Notes: generated by a model not told the origin, from the sequence alone. Shown: positions 41,972 to 51,694, counted from the first letter of the stretch. The stretch: DNA of 64,000 nt from DASVEG01 sp035540495 (GCA_035540495.1 DATLGL010000027.1:1-64000), one strand, 5' to 3'. Made by a program: numbers and translations.

Positions 41972-43036
41972 GTGTCCAGATCTCGATGGCTGCGGCTTCT
42001 CGCCGTACTGATGACTCTCGGCTTGATCGCCGGCGCCTGCGGCGGCGATGACGACGACGACGGCGGCACGGGCGCCGGTGGCGACAACGGCGACAAGGAC
42101 GGCGGCAAGGTCGGGCTCGTCTTCGACATCGGTGGTCGAGGCGACAAGTCGTTCAACGACTCGGCAGTCGAAGGCATCGAGCAGGCGAAGGACGAGTTCG
42201 GCTTCGACGTCAAGGAGCTCGAGCCGAGCGCCGGCGGCGAGAACCGCGAGGAGCTCCTCCGCCTGATCTCGGAGGAGGGCTACCCGCTCGTCTACGCGAT
42301 CGGCTTCGCCTTCACCGACTCCGTCGTGAAGCTCGCCCCCCAGTTCAAGGACGTGAAGTACGTCCTCGTCGACGGCGTGCCGGAGAGCCCGATCGCCAAC
42401 GTGACCTCGACGACCTTCGCCGAGGAGCAGGGCTCGTACCTGGTCGGCGTGGCCGCGGCGCTGAAGTCGAAGACGAACCACGTCGGCTTCATCGGCGGCG
42501 TGGAAGTTCCCCTCATCAAGAAGTTCGAGGCCGGCTTCACCGCTGGCGCGAAGGCGGTCAAGCCCGACATCACCGTCTCGGTGAAGTACCTCACCCAGCC
42601 GCCGGACTTCAGCGGCTTCAACGACCCGGCCAAGGGCAAGGAAGCGGCCAAGGGCCTCTACGCCGGCGGCGCCGACATCGTGTACCACGCAGCCGGCGGC
42701 TCGGGCGGCGGCCTGTTCGACGCAGCGGTCGAGGGCAGCACCGGCGGGAAGCAGCTGTGGGCGATCGGCGTCGACTCCGACCAGTACCAGACCGCGACGC
42801 CCGCGCAGCAGAAGGTCATCCTCACGTCGATGATCAAGAAGGTGAACGTCGCGGTGTACGAGACGGCGAAGGAGTTCCGCGACGGCAACCTGAAGAGCGG
42901 CGTGCAGTCGTTCGACCTCAAGTCGGGCGGCGTCGACTACTCGACGTCGGGCGGGTATCTCGACGACATCAAGTCCCAGATCGACTCCTACAAGCAGAAG
43001 ATCATCTCGGGAGAGATCAAGGTCCCGACCGAGTAG
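41972..43036 (+). CDS. BMP/PnrA-family nucleoside-binding lipoprotein
   Basis: 354 aa. Lipoprotein signal: basic N-terminus SRSRWLRLL, hydrophobic stretch and a GAC box with lipidated Cys23, followed by an Asp/Gly linker. The rest is a BMP/PnrA substrate-binding fold (GLVFDIGGRGDKSFNDSA start, VDSDQYQT). Captures nucleosides outside the membrane for the ABC importer encoded next. GTG 41972 has AAGGAG eight bases upstream. First gene of the import operon. Confidence 0.92.
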   Translation: MSRSRWLRLLAVLMTLGLIAGACGGDDDDDGGTGAGGDNGDKDGGKVGLVFDIGGRGDKSFNDSAVEGIEQAKDEFGFDVKELEPSAGGENREELLRLISEEGYPLVYAIGFAFTDSVVKLAPQFKDVKYVLVDGVPESPIANVTSTTFAEEQGSYLVGVAAALKSKTNHVGFIGGVEVPLIKKFEAGFTAGAKAVKPDITVSVKYLTQPPDFSGFNDPAKGKEAAKGLYAGGADIVYHAAGGSGGGLFDAAVEGSTGGKQLWAIGVDSDQYQTATPAQQKVILTSMIKKVNVAVYETAKEFRDGNLKSGVQSFDLKSGGVDYSTSGGYLDDIKSQIDSYKQKIISGEIKVPTE

Positions 43037-43049
43037 ACATCGGAACAGC

Positions 43050-44648
43050 ATGACGACCATGGAGCGGGGGCCCGGACAGCAGTCCGGGCCCCCCGTCGCA
43101 CCAGCCGTCGAGTTGGTCGACATCACGAAGCGGTTCCCCGGCGTCGTCGCCAACGACCACGTCAACTTCCGCGTCATGCCGGGCGAGGTCCACGCCATCT
43201 GCGGCGAGAACGGCGCCGGCAAGTCGACGCTGATGAAGATCCTCTACGGGATGCAGCGCCCGGACGAGGGCGAGATCCGGGTCGGCGGATCGGCCGTCGT
43301 GTTCAAGACACCGAAGGACGCCATCGCCGCTGGCATCGGGATGGTGCACCAGCACTTCATGCTCGCCGACAACCTCACGGTCCTGGAGAACGTGATCCTC
43401 GGCGCCGAGCCGACCACCGGCCCTCGCATCGACTTCAAGAGGGCCTACGACGACATAGCCCGGCTCGGGCGGGTCTATGGCCTCGACGTCGACCCGAACG
43501 AGCCGGTCGAAGAGCTCGAGGTGGGTGAGCGCCAGCGGGTCGAGATCATCAAGGTCCTCTACCGCGGCGCGCGGATCCTGATCCTCGACGAACCCACCGC
43601 GGCGCTCGTCCCACAGGAGGTCGACGAGCTGTTCGCCAACCTGCGCGATCTGAAGGCGAACGGCACGACCGTGATCTTCATCTCGCACAAGTTGGACGAA
43701 GTGCTCGCGATCGCCGACCGCATCACGGTCATCCGGCAGGGACGGACGATCGACACCGTCGACGCGGCCGGGGTGACCGCACGCCAACTCGCCGAGCTGA
43801 TGGTCGGTTCGCAGCTGCCGACGCCCGAGACACGGGAGTCCACGGTCACCGACACCGTCGCGGTGTCGGTCCGCAACCTGACGGTCATCGGCGAGAACGA
43901 GCGGCCCGTCGTGCGGGACGTGTCGTTCGACGTGCGCAAGGGCGAGGTCGTCGGCATCGCCGGCGTCGAGGGCAACGGCCAGGCCGAGCTCATCGAAGCC
44001 CTTCTCGGGCTGCGCGACGCGGCCGGCGGCTCGATCCTCCTCGGCGGCGACGACATCACGACGTGGCCGACCCGCAAGCGGCGCGAGCACGGCGTCGGCT
44101 ACATCCCCGAAGACCGCCACCGGCGCGGGATGCTCCTCTCTTCGCCGCTGTGGGAGAACGCGATGCTCGGCCGCCAGGGCGTCCCACCGTTCGTGAAGGG
44201 CGGGGGTGCCAAGGCCGTCGAGATGCTCGACCTGAAGGGCGCCCGCTCGGAGACCGAGCAGATCGTCCGTGACTTCGACGTGAAGACGCCGAACCTCGAC
44301 GTCGCGGCCCACGCGTTGTCCGGCGGAAACCAGCAGAAGTTCATCGTCGGGCGTGAGATGAGCGCGGACGATCTCGCGTTCCTCATCGCGGCGCACCCGA
44401 CCCGGGGCGTCGACGTCGGCGCGCAGGCCGCGGTGTGGGATCACCTGCGCCGCGCTCGCCACGACGGTCTCGCCGTCCTCTTGGTGTCGGCCGACCTCGA
44501 CGAGCTGATCGGCCTGTCCGACACGCTCTACGTCATCTACCGAGGCGCGCTGTGCGCGCAACTCGACCCCGCGAACGTCACACCGGCCGACCTCGGTGCG
44601 TACATGACCGGCGCGAACCTGGCCGGGGACGCCGGGGGTGCGTCGTGA
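43050..44648 (+). CDS. Nucleoside ABC importer ATPase, two NBDs
   Basis: 532 aa. Two ABC domains as in sugar/nucleoside importers: first NBD with Walker A GENGAGKST and Walker B LILDEPTAAL; second with degenerate Walker A GVEGNGQAE and signature LSGGNQQKF and an atypical Walker B (LAFLIAAHP). Fuses both nucleotide-binding subunits in one chain. Follows the lipoprotein gene by 13 bases and overlaps the first permease (GTGA). Confidence 0.95.
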   Translation: MTTMERGPGQQSGPPVAPAVELVDITKRFPGVVANDHVNFRVMPGEVHAICGENGAGKSTLMKILYGMQRPDEGEIRVGGSAVVFKTPKDAIAAGIGMVHQHFMLADNLTVLENVILGAEPTTGPRIDFKRAYDDIARLGRVYGLDVDPNEPVEELEVGERQRVEIIKVLYRGARILILDEPTAALVPQEVDELFANLRDLKANGTTVIFISHKLDEVLAIADRITVIRQGRTIDTVDAAGVTARQLAELMVGSQLPTPETRESTVTDTVAVSVRNLTVIGENERPVVRDVSFDVRKGEVVGIAGVEGNGQAELIEALLGLRDAAGGSILLGGDDITTWPTRKRREHGVGYIPEDRHRRGMLLSSPLWENAMLGRQGVPPFVKGGGAKAVEMLDLKGARSETEQIVRDFDVKTPNLDVAAHALSGGNQQKFIVGREMSADDLAFLIAAHPTRGVDVGAQAAVWDHLRRARHDGLAVLLVSADLDELIGLSDTLYVIYRGALCAQLDPANVTPADLGAYMTGANLAGDAGGAS

Positions 44649-45787
44649 GCACGTCGGTCGTCCGTCGCGTCGGTCTGGCGCTGCTCGGGCCCGTCGCCGC
44701 CATCGCCGTGGCCCTCGCGATCTCCGCCGTCGTGCTCGCCATCAGCGGCCACGACCCGTGGTCGACGTACACGACGATGGCCGAGTACGGCTCGCGGCTG
44801 CAGTCGATCATCTCGATCCTCAACCGCTCCGTGCCGTTCTACTTCTCGGCCCTGGCCGTCGCGCTCGGCTTCAAGATGGGCCTGTTCAACATCGGCGTCG
44901 AGGGTCAGTACCGCCTGGCCGCGGTCGTCGCGGCGGCCGCCGGTGCTGCGGTCACGCTGCCGGCTCCGCTGCACGTGCTCTTCATCGTGATCGTGGCGAT
45001 GGCCGTCGGCGGTGCCTGGGGCGCCATCCCCGGCGTGCTCAAGGTGACCCGCGGCGTCAACGAGGTCATCTCGACGATCATGCTCAACGCCATCTCCACC
45101 GGCGTCGCCGCGTACCTGCTGGCCGCTCACTTCAAGCAGCAGAACGCTCCGGGCGATCTCATCATCAAGACGAAGGAGATCCCGAAGTCCGGGTGGTTCC
45201 CATCGCTCAACCCGGTGCTGGAAGCGGTCGGCATCGACATACCGTCCGGCAGCGAGCTGCAGGGGTTCCTCGTGATCGCGGCGCTCGCGGGCGCGCTCTT
45301 CTACTTCCTCGTGTGGCGGACCCGCTTCGGCTTCGACCTGCGTGCGTCGGGGATCAACCCGCTCGCCGCGAAGGCCAGCGGCGTGAACCCAAACCGGATG
45401 ATCATCACGACGATGGCGCTCTCTGGCGCGATCGCCGGACTCGTCGGCATGTCGACGCTGCTCGGCTTCTTCCACCGCTACACGGTCGACTTCCCGACCG
45501 GCCTCGGGTTCACCGGCATCGCCATCGCGCTGCTCGGCCGCAACCACCCCGCAGGAATCGCGTTCGGCGCGTTCCTCTTCGCCTTCCTCGACCGAAGCGC
45601 CCAGGTCCTCGACCTCGAGGGCATCCCGAAGGAGATCGTCGTGATCATGCAGGGGACGATCATCCTGTCGATCGTGGTCGCCTACGAGGTCGTCCACCGC
45701 CTCCGCGAGACCCAGGAGCGCAAGGACGTCGCGGCTGCCACCGAAGGACCGGGAAGCCCCCTGACGACGGAAGGAGCGGCGGTATGA
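44645..45787 (+). CDS. Nucleoside ABC importer permease 1
   Basis: 380 aa, about 9-10 hydrophobic helices, with the BPD_transp_2 signature GLFNIGVEGQYRLAA and the EVISTIMLNAIS turn. Forms the channel with permease 2. GTG 44645 in a GTGA overlap with the ATPase; ATGA overlap with permease 2. Confidence 0.93.
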   Translation: MSTSVVRRVGLALLGPVAAIAVALAISAVVLAISGHDPWSTYTTMAEYGSRLQSIISILNRSVPFYFSALAVALGFKMGLFNIGVEGQYRLAAVVAAAAGAAVTLPAPLHVLFIVIVAMAVGGAWGAIPGVLKVTRGVNEVISTIMLNAISTGVAAYLLAAHFKQQNAPGDLIIKTKEIPKSGWFPSLNPVLEAVGIDIPSGSELQGFLVIAALAGALFYFLVWRTRFGFDLRASGINPLAAKASGVNPNRMIITTMALSGAIAGLVGMSTLLGFFHRYTVDFPTGLGFTGIAIALLGRNHPAGIAFGAFLFAFLDRSAQVLDLEGIPKEIVVIMQGTIILSIVVAYEVVHRLRETQERKDVAAATEGPGSPLTTEGAAV

Positions 45788-47100
45788 CGGCGACGACACC
45801 GGCCGTCCCGTCCGGCCCTGCCTCGCCCGCCGACCTCGACGCATCGACCGGCGCCCGCGGCGCGCGTGACCAGCTCACCCGGCTGCTGATCCTCCTCGTC
45901 GGCGCCGTGCTCATCCTCGCGATCGCGCGGGTGATCACCGACACCGACGAGCTGACCCGGAGCGGGACGTTCAGCGCAGCGTTGCGCCTCGCCGTCCCGA
46001 TCGGGCTCATCGGTCTCGGCGCGATCTACGCCGAGCGGTCCGGTGTGGTGAACATCGGCCTCGAGGGGATGATGATCCTCGGAACGTGGTTCGGCGGATG
46101 GGCCGGCTGGCAGTTCGGACCATGGTGGGGAGTGGCCCTCGGCATCCTCGGCGGGGCGATCGGCGGGCTCGTCCATGCCGTTGCCACCGTGACGTTCGGC
46201 GTCGACCACATCATCTCCGGCGTCGCCATCAACATCCTCGCCGGCGGTGTCGCCCGGTACCTCTCGGTGATCACGTTCGACCCCACGAGCGGCGGCGGCG
46301 CCAGCCAATCACCACCGATCAAGGGCGGCATCGACGAGATCGACCTCCCCTTCCTGGCCGGCGGCAACGTCTTCGGTTGGGACACGCCCGACATCTTCGG
46401 ATGGCTCGAGCGACGACGGTGGTTCCTCCTGAGCGACCTCGGCGGCCTGCTGCGGGGCATCACCAGCGAGCTGTCGTGGCTGACGCTCATCGCGATCGCG
46501 TTGGTGCCGCTGTCGTACTGGTTCCTCTGGAAGACCGGCACCGGCCTCCAGCTGCGCTCCGTCGGGGAGCATCCTGCGGCGGCCGAGTCGCTCGGCGTCC
46601 GCGTCTACCGGATGAAGTACCTCGGGGTGATCACCTCCGGCGCCTTCGCCGGGCTCGCCGGCGCCTTCCTCGTCGTCGAGTTCGCCGGCATCTACCGCGA
46701 GGGGCAGACGGGCGGCCGCGGCTTCATCGGTCTCGCCACGATGATCTTCGGCAACTGGCGTCCGATCGGCGTCGCGGCGGGTGCGGGCCTCTTCGGGTTC
46801 GCGGACGCCCTCCAGCTCCGCAACGACGCGACGGTGCACGCCATGCTCCTCGCGGTCGTGCTCGGGATGGCCGTGTTCGCCGCCATCAGCCTGCGGCGCG
46901 GCAACCGAACGCAGTTCGTCGCTGCAGTCGTTCTCGGCGCGCTCTTCCTCGTCTGGTACCTGGCGAGCGACACCGTCCCTCGCCAGTTCGTGTTCTTCAC
47001 CCCGCACCTGACGACGCTGCTCGTGCTCGGTCTGGCCCGCCGGAAGTCGCGGATGCCCGCGGCCGACGGCGTCGTCTATCGGAAGGGAGAGGCCACATGA
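45784..47100 (+). CDS. Nucleoside ABC importer permease 2
   Basis: 438 aa, BPD_transp_2 family (GVVNIGLEGMMILG, GVAINILAGGVARYL). Longer than many homologues because of an ~85-residue periplasm-side loop (~175-250) and an extra C-terminal helix. Partner of permease 1. Its stop overlaps the ATG of the PhyH gene by four bases. Confidence 0.93.
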   Translation: MTATTPAVPSGPASPADLDASTGARGARDQLTRLLILLVGAVLILAIARVITDTDELTRSGTFSAALRLAVPIGLIGLGAIYAERSGVVNIGLEGMMILGTWFGGWAGWQFGPWWGVALGILGGAIGGLVHAVATVTFGVDHIISGVAINILAGGVARYLSVITFDPTSGGGASQSPPIKGGIDEIDLPFLAGGNVFGWDTPDIFGWLERRRWFLLSDLGGLLRGITSELSWLTLIAIALVPLSYWFLWKTGTGLQLRSVGEHPAAAESLGVRVYRMKYLGVITSGAFAGLAGAFLVVEFAGIYREGQTGGRGFIGLATMIFGNWRPIGVAAGAGLFGFADALQLRNDATVHAMLLAVVLGMAVFAAISLRRGNRTQFVAAVVLGALFLVWYLASDTVPRQFVFFTPHLTTLLVLGLARRKSRMPAADGVVYRKGEAT

Positions 47101-47963
47101 GCACGACCGACGTCGTCTCTGCGGGGCGCCGCGCGGCCTTCGAGCAGGACGGGTTCCTCGTGCTGCCGGGGTTCGTCGCAGCCGAAGCGTGCGACGAGTT
47201 GCGGGCTCGAGCGCTCGAGCTCGTCGCGGAGTTCGAGCCGACGGAGGAGACGAAGTCGATCTTCTCGACCCGGGAGCAGACGCGCACGAGCGACGAGTAC
47301 TTCCTCTCCTCGGGAGACAAGATCCGCTACTTCTTCGAGGAGGAGGCGTTCGACGATCGCGGCGAGCTGAAGCAGGCCAAGGAGCTCTCGATCAACAAGC
47401 TGGGCCACGCGATGCACGACATCGACCCCGTGTTCTCGCGGTTCTCGCGGACCCCTGAGCTGGCGTCGCTCGCTTCGTCGCTGGGCATGGCCGAGCCGCT
47501 CGTCCTCCAGTCGATGTACATCTTCAAGCAGCCCCACATCGGCGGCGAAGTCACCCTCCACACCGATCACACGTTCCTGTGGACCGATCCGCCGTCGGTG
47601 ATCGGGTTCTGGTTCGCGCTCGAGGACGCGACCATCGAGAACGGGTGCATGTGGGCCGTACCGGGCGGCCACCGGTTGCCGCCGCGGAAGCGGTTCCGGC
47701 GGGCCGGGCCGACCGATGCCGACGGCGCGACGTTCGACGTCTTCGTCGACGGCGACTACCCCCTCGACGGGGAGGTGCCCATCGAGGCGGGCAAGGGAAC
47801 GCTGGTGGTGCTCCACGGGCTGCTCCCCCACCGTTCCGGGCCGAACCGGTCGTCGAAGAGCCGCCACGCCTACACCCTCCATGCCATCGATGGGCGGGCG
47901 TCCTATCCGGACGACAACTGGCTGCGACGCCCCGCTTCGCTTCCGCTCCGGGGGTTCGCATGA
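47097..47963 (+). CDS. PhyH-family dioxygenase inside the nucleoside operon
   Basis: 288 aa. Fe(II) motif HTDHTFL (HxD) and distal His in LLPHRSGPNRS, with Arg for 2-oxoglutarate. Overall resembles PHYHD1-like phytanoyl-CoA dioxygenases. Its start and stop overlap the transporter and cytidine deaminase genes by four bases each, so it is made together with nucleoside-handling proteins. No such role is established for the family as far as I know; a nucleoside or purine/pyrimidine derivative as substrate is inferred. Confidence 0.85.
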   Translation: MSTTDVVSAGRRAAFEQDGFLVLPGFVAAEACDELRARALELVAEFEPTEETKSIFSTREQTRTSDEYFLSSGDKIRYFFEEEAFDDRGELKQAKELSINKLGHAMHDIDPVFSRFSRTPELASLASSLGMAEPLVLQSMYIFKQPHIGGEVTLHTDHTFLWTDPPSVIGFWFALEDATIENGCMWAVPGGHRLPPRKRFRRAGPTDADGATFDVFVDGDYPLDGEVPIEAGKGTLVVLHGLLPHRSGPNRSSKSRHAYTLHAIDGRASYPDDNWLRRPASLPLRGFA

Positions 47964-48355
47964 GCACGTCCCGCGCCGAGGGCATCGACTGGGAGTCGCT
48001 CGGCGCCGCCGCGACCGAGGCTGCACAGAAGGCATACGCGCCCTACTCACGGCTCCAGGTCGGCGCAGCTGCGCTCACGGAATCGGGCGAGGTGATCGTC
48101 GGGTGCAACGTCGAGAACGCGTCGATCGGTCTGACGTTGTGCGCCGAGTGCACCCTCGTCGGCAACCAGCACCTGGCCGGCGCCGGGCGCCTCATCGCGC
48201 TCGCGTGCCGGTCGGGTGAGGGCGAGCTCCTCACGCCGTGCGGGCGGTGCCGGCAGATCCTGATGGAGGCCGGCGGCCCTGGGCTGCTCGTCGACGGCAC
48301 GCCGATGTCGGAGCTCCTACCGGGCGCGTTCACCCCGGAGGACCTGCCGGAGTGA
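47960..48355 (+). CDS. cdd: Cytidine deaminase
   Basis: 131 aa homotetrameric type. Zinc and catalytic motifs LCAECTLV (Cys and Glu) and PCGRCRQIL (two Cys). Substrate site NVENASIGL. Turns (deoxy)cytidine into (deoxy)uridine for the next enzyme. ATG overlap with the PhyH stop and GTGA overlap with thymidine phosphorylase. Confidence 0.95.
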   Translation: MSTSRAEGIDWESLGAAATEAAQKAYAPYSRLQVGAAALTESGEVIVGCNVENASIGLTLCAECTLVGNQHLAGAGRLIALACRSGEGELLTPCGRCRQILMEAGGPGLLVDGTPMSELLPGAFTPEDLPE

Positions 48356-49638
48356 CCGCGCCTCGATCGTTCAGCGCCGTCGACGTCATCCGCACCAAGC
48401 GCGACGGCGGACGTCTGAGCGACGACCAGATCCGCTGGTTCCTCGACGCCTACACCCGCGGCGAGGTCGCCGACGAGCAGGCATCGTCGCTGCTCATGGC
48501 GATCTTCTGGCGAGGACTCGACGCCGGTGAGCTGGCGGTGTGGACGGAGGCGATGATCGCCTCGGGCGAACGCACCGACCTGTCGTCACTGTCACGACCG
48601 ACCGTCGACAAGCACTCGACGGGCGGCGTCGGCGACAAGGTGTCGCTGGTGCTCGTCCCCCTCGTCGCAGCGTGCGGCGCCGCCGTTCCCCAGCTGTCCG
48701 GCCGTGGGCTCGGCCACACCGGCGGGACCCTCGACAAGATGGAGGCGATCCCGGGCTGGCGCGCGCTGCTGCCGCCCGACGAGATGCTCCGGGTGCTCGA
48801 CTCCGTCGGCGGGGTCATCTGCGCGGCGGGGCCGGGGCTCGCCCCTGCCGACCGGAAGCTCTACGCGTTGCGCGACGTCACGGGCACCGTCGAGTCGATC
48901 CCGCTGATCGCGAGCTCGATCATGTCGAAGAAGATCGCGGAGGGGACCTCGGCACTCGTCCTGGACGTCAAGGTCGGTACCGGCGCGTTCATGAAGTCGG
49001 AAGCCGATGCACGATTGCTCGCCGAGACGATGGTGCGGATCGGCGAGGACGCCGGCGTCCGAACCGTCGCCCTCCTCACCGCGATGGACGAGCCGCTCGG
49101 GCGCGCGGCCGGCAACGCCGTCGAGGTGACCGAGACCCTCGACTGCTTCGCCGGTCGTGGGCCATCCGATCTCGTCGAGATCACGCTGGCGCTGGCACGC
49201 GAGATGTTGACCCTCGTCGGGATCTCTGACGACCCGTCGCCCGCGCTCACCGACGGTCGCGCCGGTGAGGCCTTCGGCGCGATCGTGCGCGCCCAAGGCG
49301 GCGATCTGTCTGCGCTGCCAACGTCGGACGACGTGCGCGTGGTGCCTGCGCCCGCGTCCGGTTACGTCTCACGCGTCGACGCCATGGCGGTCGGTATGGC
49401 GGCATGGCGCCTCGGCGCCGGGCGGGCGCGCAAGGAGGACCCGGTCAGCCCGATCGCCGGTGTCATCGTCGAGGCGAAGGCGGGTGAGCGGGTCGAGGAG
49501 GGGCAGCCGCTCTTCGCCCTCCACGTCGACGATCCCGCTCGTGTCGACGCTGCGCTCGACGCGTTGCACGACGCGGTCGTGCTGGCCCCCGAACCGCCCG
49601 CCCTGCGGCCGCTCGTGCTCGACCGCATCGCCGTCTGA
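48352..49638 (+). CDS. deoA: Thymidine (pyrimidine-nucleoside) phosphorylase
   Basis: 428 aa. Signature SGRGLGHTGGTLDKMEAIPG and phosphate-site KHSTGGVGDKVSL. Cleaves thymidine, deoxyuridine and perhaps uridine with phosphate to the base and (deoxy)ribose-1-phosphate. Could also be the broader Pdp form. The sugar phosphate passes to the PGM2-like mutase and DeoC; the uracil to Upp. Confidence 0.93.
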   Translation: MTAPRSFSAVDVIRTKRDGGRLSDDQIRWFLDAYTRGEVADEQASSLLMAIFWRGLDAGELAVWTEAMIASGERTDLSSLSRPTVDKHSTGGVGDKVSLVLVPLVAACGAAVPQLSGRGLGHTGGTLDKMEAIPGWRALLPPDEMLRVLDSVGGVICAAGPGLAPADRKLYALRDVTGTVESIPLIASSIMSKKIAEGTSALVLDVKVGTGAFMKSEADARLLAETMVRIGEDAGVRTVALLTAMDEPLGRAAGNAVEVTETLDCFAGRGPSDLVEITLALAREMLTLVGISDDPSPALTDGRAGEAFGAIVRAQGGDLSALPTSDDVRVVPAPASGYVSRVDAMAVGMAAWRLGAGRARKEDPVSPIAGVIVEAKAGERVEEGQPLFALHVDDPARVDAALDALHDAVVLAPEPPALRPLVLDRIAV

Positions 49639-49672
49639 CGTCTCATCGCCCACTGCCGCTGAAGGGAGCGAC

Positions 49673-50740
49673 GTGCGCCCCACACTCGAAGACATCCGCA
49701 AGGTCCCCAAGGTCCTCCTCCACGACCACCTCGACGGCGGCGTCCGCCCGTCGACGCTCGTCGACCTGGCCGAGGCATGCGGCTACACCGGCCTGCCGAC
49801 GCACGATCCGGAGGAGCTGGCCGCGATCATCACGTCGAACGCACGCGGGCTCGACCTCCCGAAGTACCTCTCGACCTTCGATCACACCGTCGGCGTCATG
49901 CAGACCCGCGAAGCGCTCGAGCGGGTGGCCGAGGAGTGCGCGATCGATCTCGCCGACGACGGCGTCGTCTACGCGGAGGTGCGGTTCGCGCCCGAGCTGC
50001 ACACCCAGCGGGGCCTCGACCTCGACGAGATCGTCGACGCCGTCTGCACGGGCTTCCGCCGCGGCTGCGAAGGACGAGCGATCCAGGTCGGCATCCTCTG
50101 CACCGCCATGCGCACCGCGGCGCGGTCGTTGGAGATCGCCGAGCTCGCGGTCCGTCACCGCGACGCGGGGGTCGTGGGGTTCGACATCGCCGGCGCCGAG
50201 GCGGGCTACCCGCCGTCTCGCCACCTCGATGCGTTCCACCTCGTCGAACGGGAGAACTTCCACATCACGATCCACGCCGGGGAGGGATTCGGCCTTCCGT
50301 CGATCTGGGAAGCGCTGCAGTGGTGCGGCGCGGAGCGGCTGGGGCACGGCGTGCGAATCGTCGACGACATCAGCGTCTCCGACGACGGAACGCCGAAGCT
50401 CGGGCGGCTCGCGGCGTTCGTCCGTGACCGCCGTGTGTGCCTCGAGATGTGCCCGACGTCGAACATCCACACCGGCGCCGCGCCGTCGTACGAGGCGCAC
50501 CCGATCGGGCTCCTGCGCGACCTGATGTTCCGGGTGACGGTCAACACCGACAACCGCCTGATGAGCGCGACGACGCTCTCGGAGGAGTTCGCGGCCCTGG
50601 TCGAGGCCTTCGACTACGGCTGGTACGACATCCGCTGGCTGACGATCAACGCGATGAAGAGCGCGTTCTGGCCCTTCGACGAGCGCCTGAAGATCATCGA
50701 GTCGCAGATCAAGCCCGGTTACGCGCCGTACCTCACCTGA
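49673..50740 (+). CDS. add: Adenosine deaminase
   Basis: 355 aa. Zinc ligands in LLHDHLDGG, HAGEGFG with the catalytic Glu, and NTDNRLMS with Asp; substrate-site AGAEAGYP. Deaminates (deoxy)adenosine to (deoxy)inosine for the purine phosphorylase. GTG 49673 has GAAGGGAG upstream. Last gene of the import operon; followed by a long hairpin. Confidence 0.93.
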   Translation: MRPTLEDIRKVPKVLLHDHLDGGVRPSTLVDLAEACGYTGLPTHDPEELAAIITSNARGLDLPKYLSTFDHTVGVMQTREALERVAEECAIDLADDGVVYAEVRFAPELHTQRGLDLDEIVDAVCTGFRRGCEGRAIQVGILCTAMRTAARSLEIAELAVRHRDAGVVGFDIAGAEAGYPPSRHLDAFHLVERENFHITIHAGEGFGLPSIWEALQWCGAERLGHGVRIVDDISVSDDGTPKLGRLAAFVRDRRVCLEMCPTSNIHTGAAPSYEAHPIGLLRDLMFRVTVNTDNRLMSATTLSEEFAALVEAFDYGWYDIRWLTINAMKSAFWPFDERLKIIESQIKPGYAPYLT

Positions 50741-50757
50741 CCCTCACCCCTACTCGG

Positions 50758-50801
50758 TTCGGGCCCGCACCGCTTCACGGGCGAGGCGGTCGGGGCCCGA
50801 A
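50758..50801 (+). terminator. Large hairpin after the adenosine deaminase gene
   Basis: TTCGGGCCC pairs with GGGCCCGAA (9 bp), a two-base internal mismatch, then ACCGC with GCGGT and a 12-base loop. Closes the eight-gene nucleoside operon. No T-tract. Confidence 0.7.
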
Positions 50802-50863
50802 GCGATGAGGAGGTGGCGAAGCTACGCAAGTTTCTGTCCCACCCTCGTCGTACGGTTCGGGTC

Positions 50864-51691
50864 ATGCGCTTCGGATTCGTATTGCCCGGTGGAACGGCCC
50901 AGGAGCAGTTGGAACAAGCGGCGCTCGCCGACCGCTCGGGATGGGACGCAGTCTTCGTCTGGGAGGCGGCGTTCGGGATCGACGCGTGGTCGCTGCTCGC
51001 AGCGATGTCGCAGCGGACCGAGCGGGTGCAGCTCGGCACGATGCTGACCCCGCTGCCGTGGCGCCGCCCGTGGAAGGTGGCCAGTCAGGCGGCGACGCTC
51101 GATCAGCTCTCCGGCGGACGCGCGATCGTCGCGGTCGGTCTGGGTGCCCCGGATCCCTCACTGGGCGAGGTCGGCGAACCGGTCGACAAGAAGGAGCGTG
51201 CCGCGCTCCTCGACGACGGCATCGACATCATGACGAAGCTGTGGGCAGGCGACGGCCGCCACGAGGGCGCCCGGTACGACATCGACTTCACCAACGCCGA
51301 CCGTCTCCTCGACGTCGGGAAACCCGCAGGCCGCGAGCGGGTGCCGATCTGGTGCGTCGGCGCGTGGCCGTTCGAGAAGTCGATGCGGCGGATCCTGCGG
51401 TGCGACGGGCTGCTCCCCTATGCGCCGGGCCAGGACCTCACGCCGGAGATCGTCCGCCAGATGATCACGTGGCTCGACGACCACGGCGGCCGGCGCCCCG
51501 GGTTCGACGTCGTGCAGGAAGGCGAGACGCCGGGCGATGATCCCGTGAAGGCACGGGAGATCGTCACCCCTTGGGCCGACGCCGGTGCGACGTGGTGGCT
51601 GGAGGCCCACTGGATGATCGAAGGCGACGCCGACCACCGACGGAAGGTGGTGACGGAGCGGATCGAGGCGGGGCCGCCACCAGTGTCGTAG
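50864..51691 (+). CDS. LLM-class flavin-dependent oxidoreductase
   Basis: 275 aa luciferase-like TIM barrel: MRFGFVLPGGTAQEQLE start, DAVFVWEAAFG, TLDQLSGGRAIVAVGLG. These proteins use FMN or coenzyme F420; substrate unknown. ATG 50864 selected because it begins exactly at the first barrel strand; GTG 50813 would add a basic 17-residue extension. Stops are 3 bases from the convergent hydrolase. Confidence 0.85.
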   Translation: MRFGFVLPGGTAQEQLEQAALADRSGWDAVFVWEAAFGIDAWSLLAAMSQRTERVQLGTMLTPLPWRRPWKVASQAATLDQLSGGRAIVAVGLGAPDPSLGEVGEPVDKKERAALLDDGIDIMTKLWAGDGRHEGARYDIDFTNADRLLDVGKPAGRERVPIWCVGAWPFEKSMRRILRCDGLLPYAPGQDLTPEIVRQMITWLDDHGGRRPGFDVVQEGETPGDDPVKAREIVTPWADAGATWWLEAHWMIEGDADHRRKVVTERIEAGPPPVS

Positions 51692-51694
51692 ACC

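Noticed and set aside
44638..47100. 820-codon plus-strand frame across both permeases
   Set aside because: Only its last part is real (permease 2 from 45784); the rest is an out-of-frame reading of permease 1.
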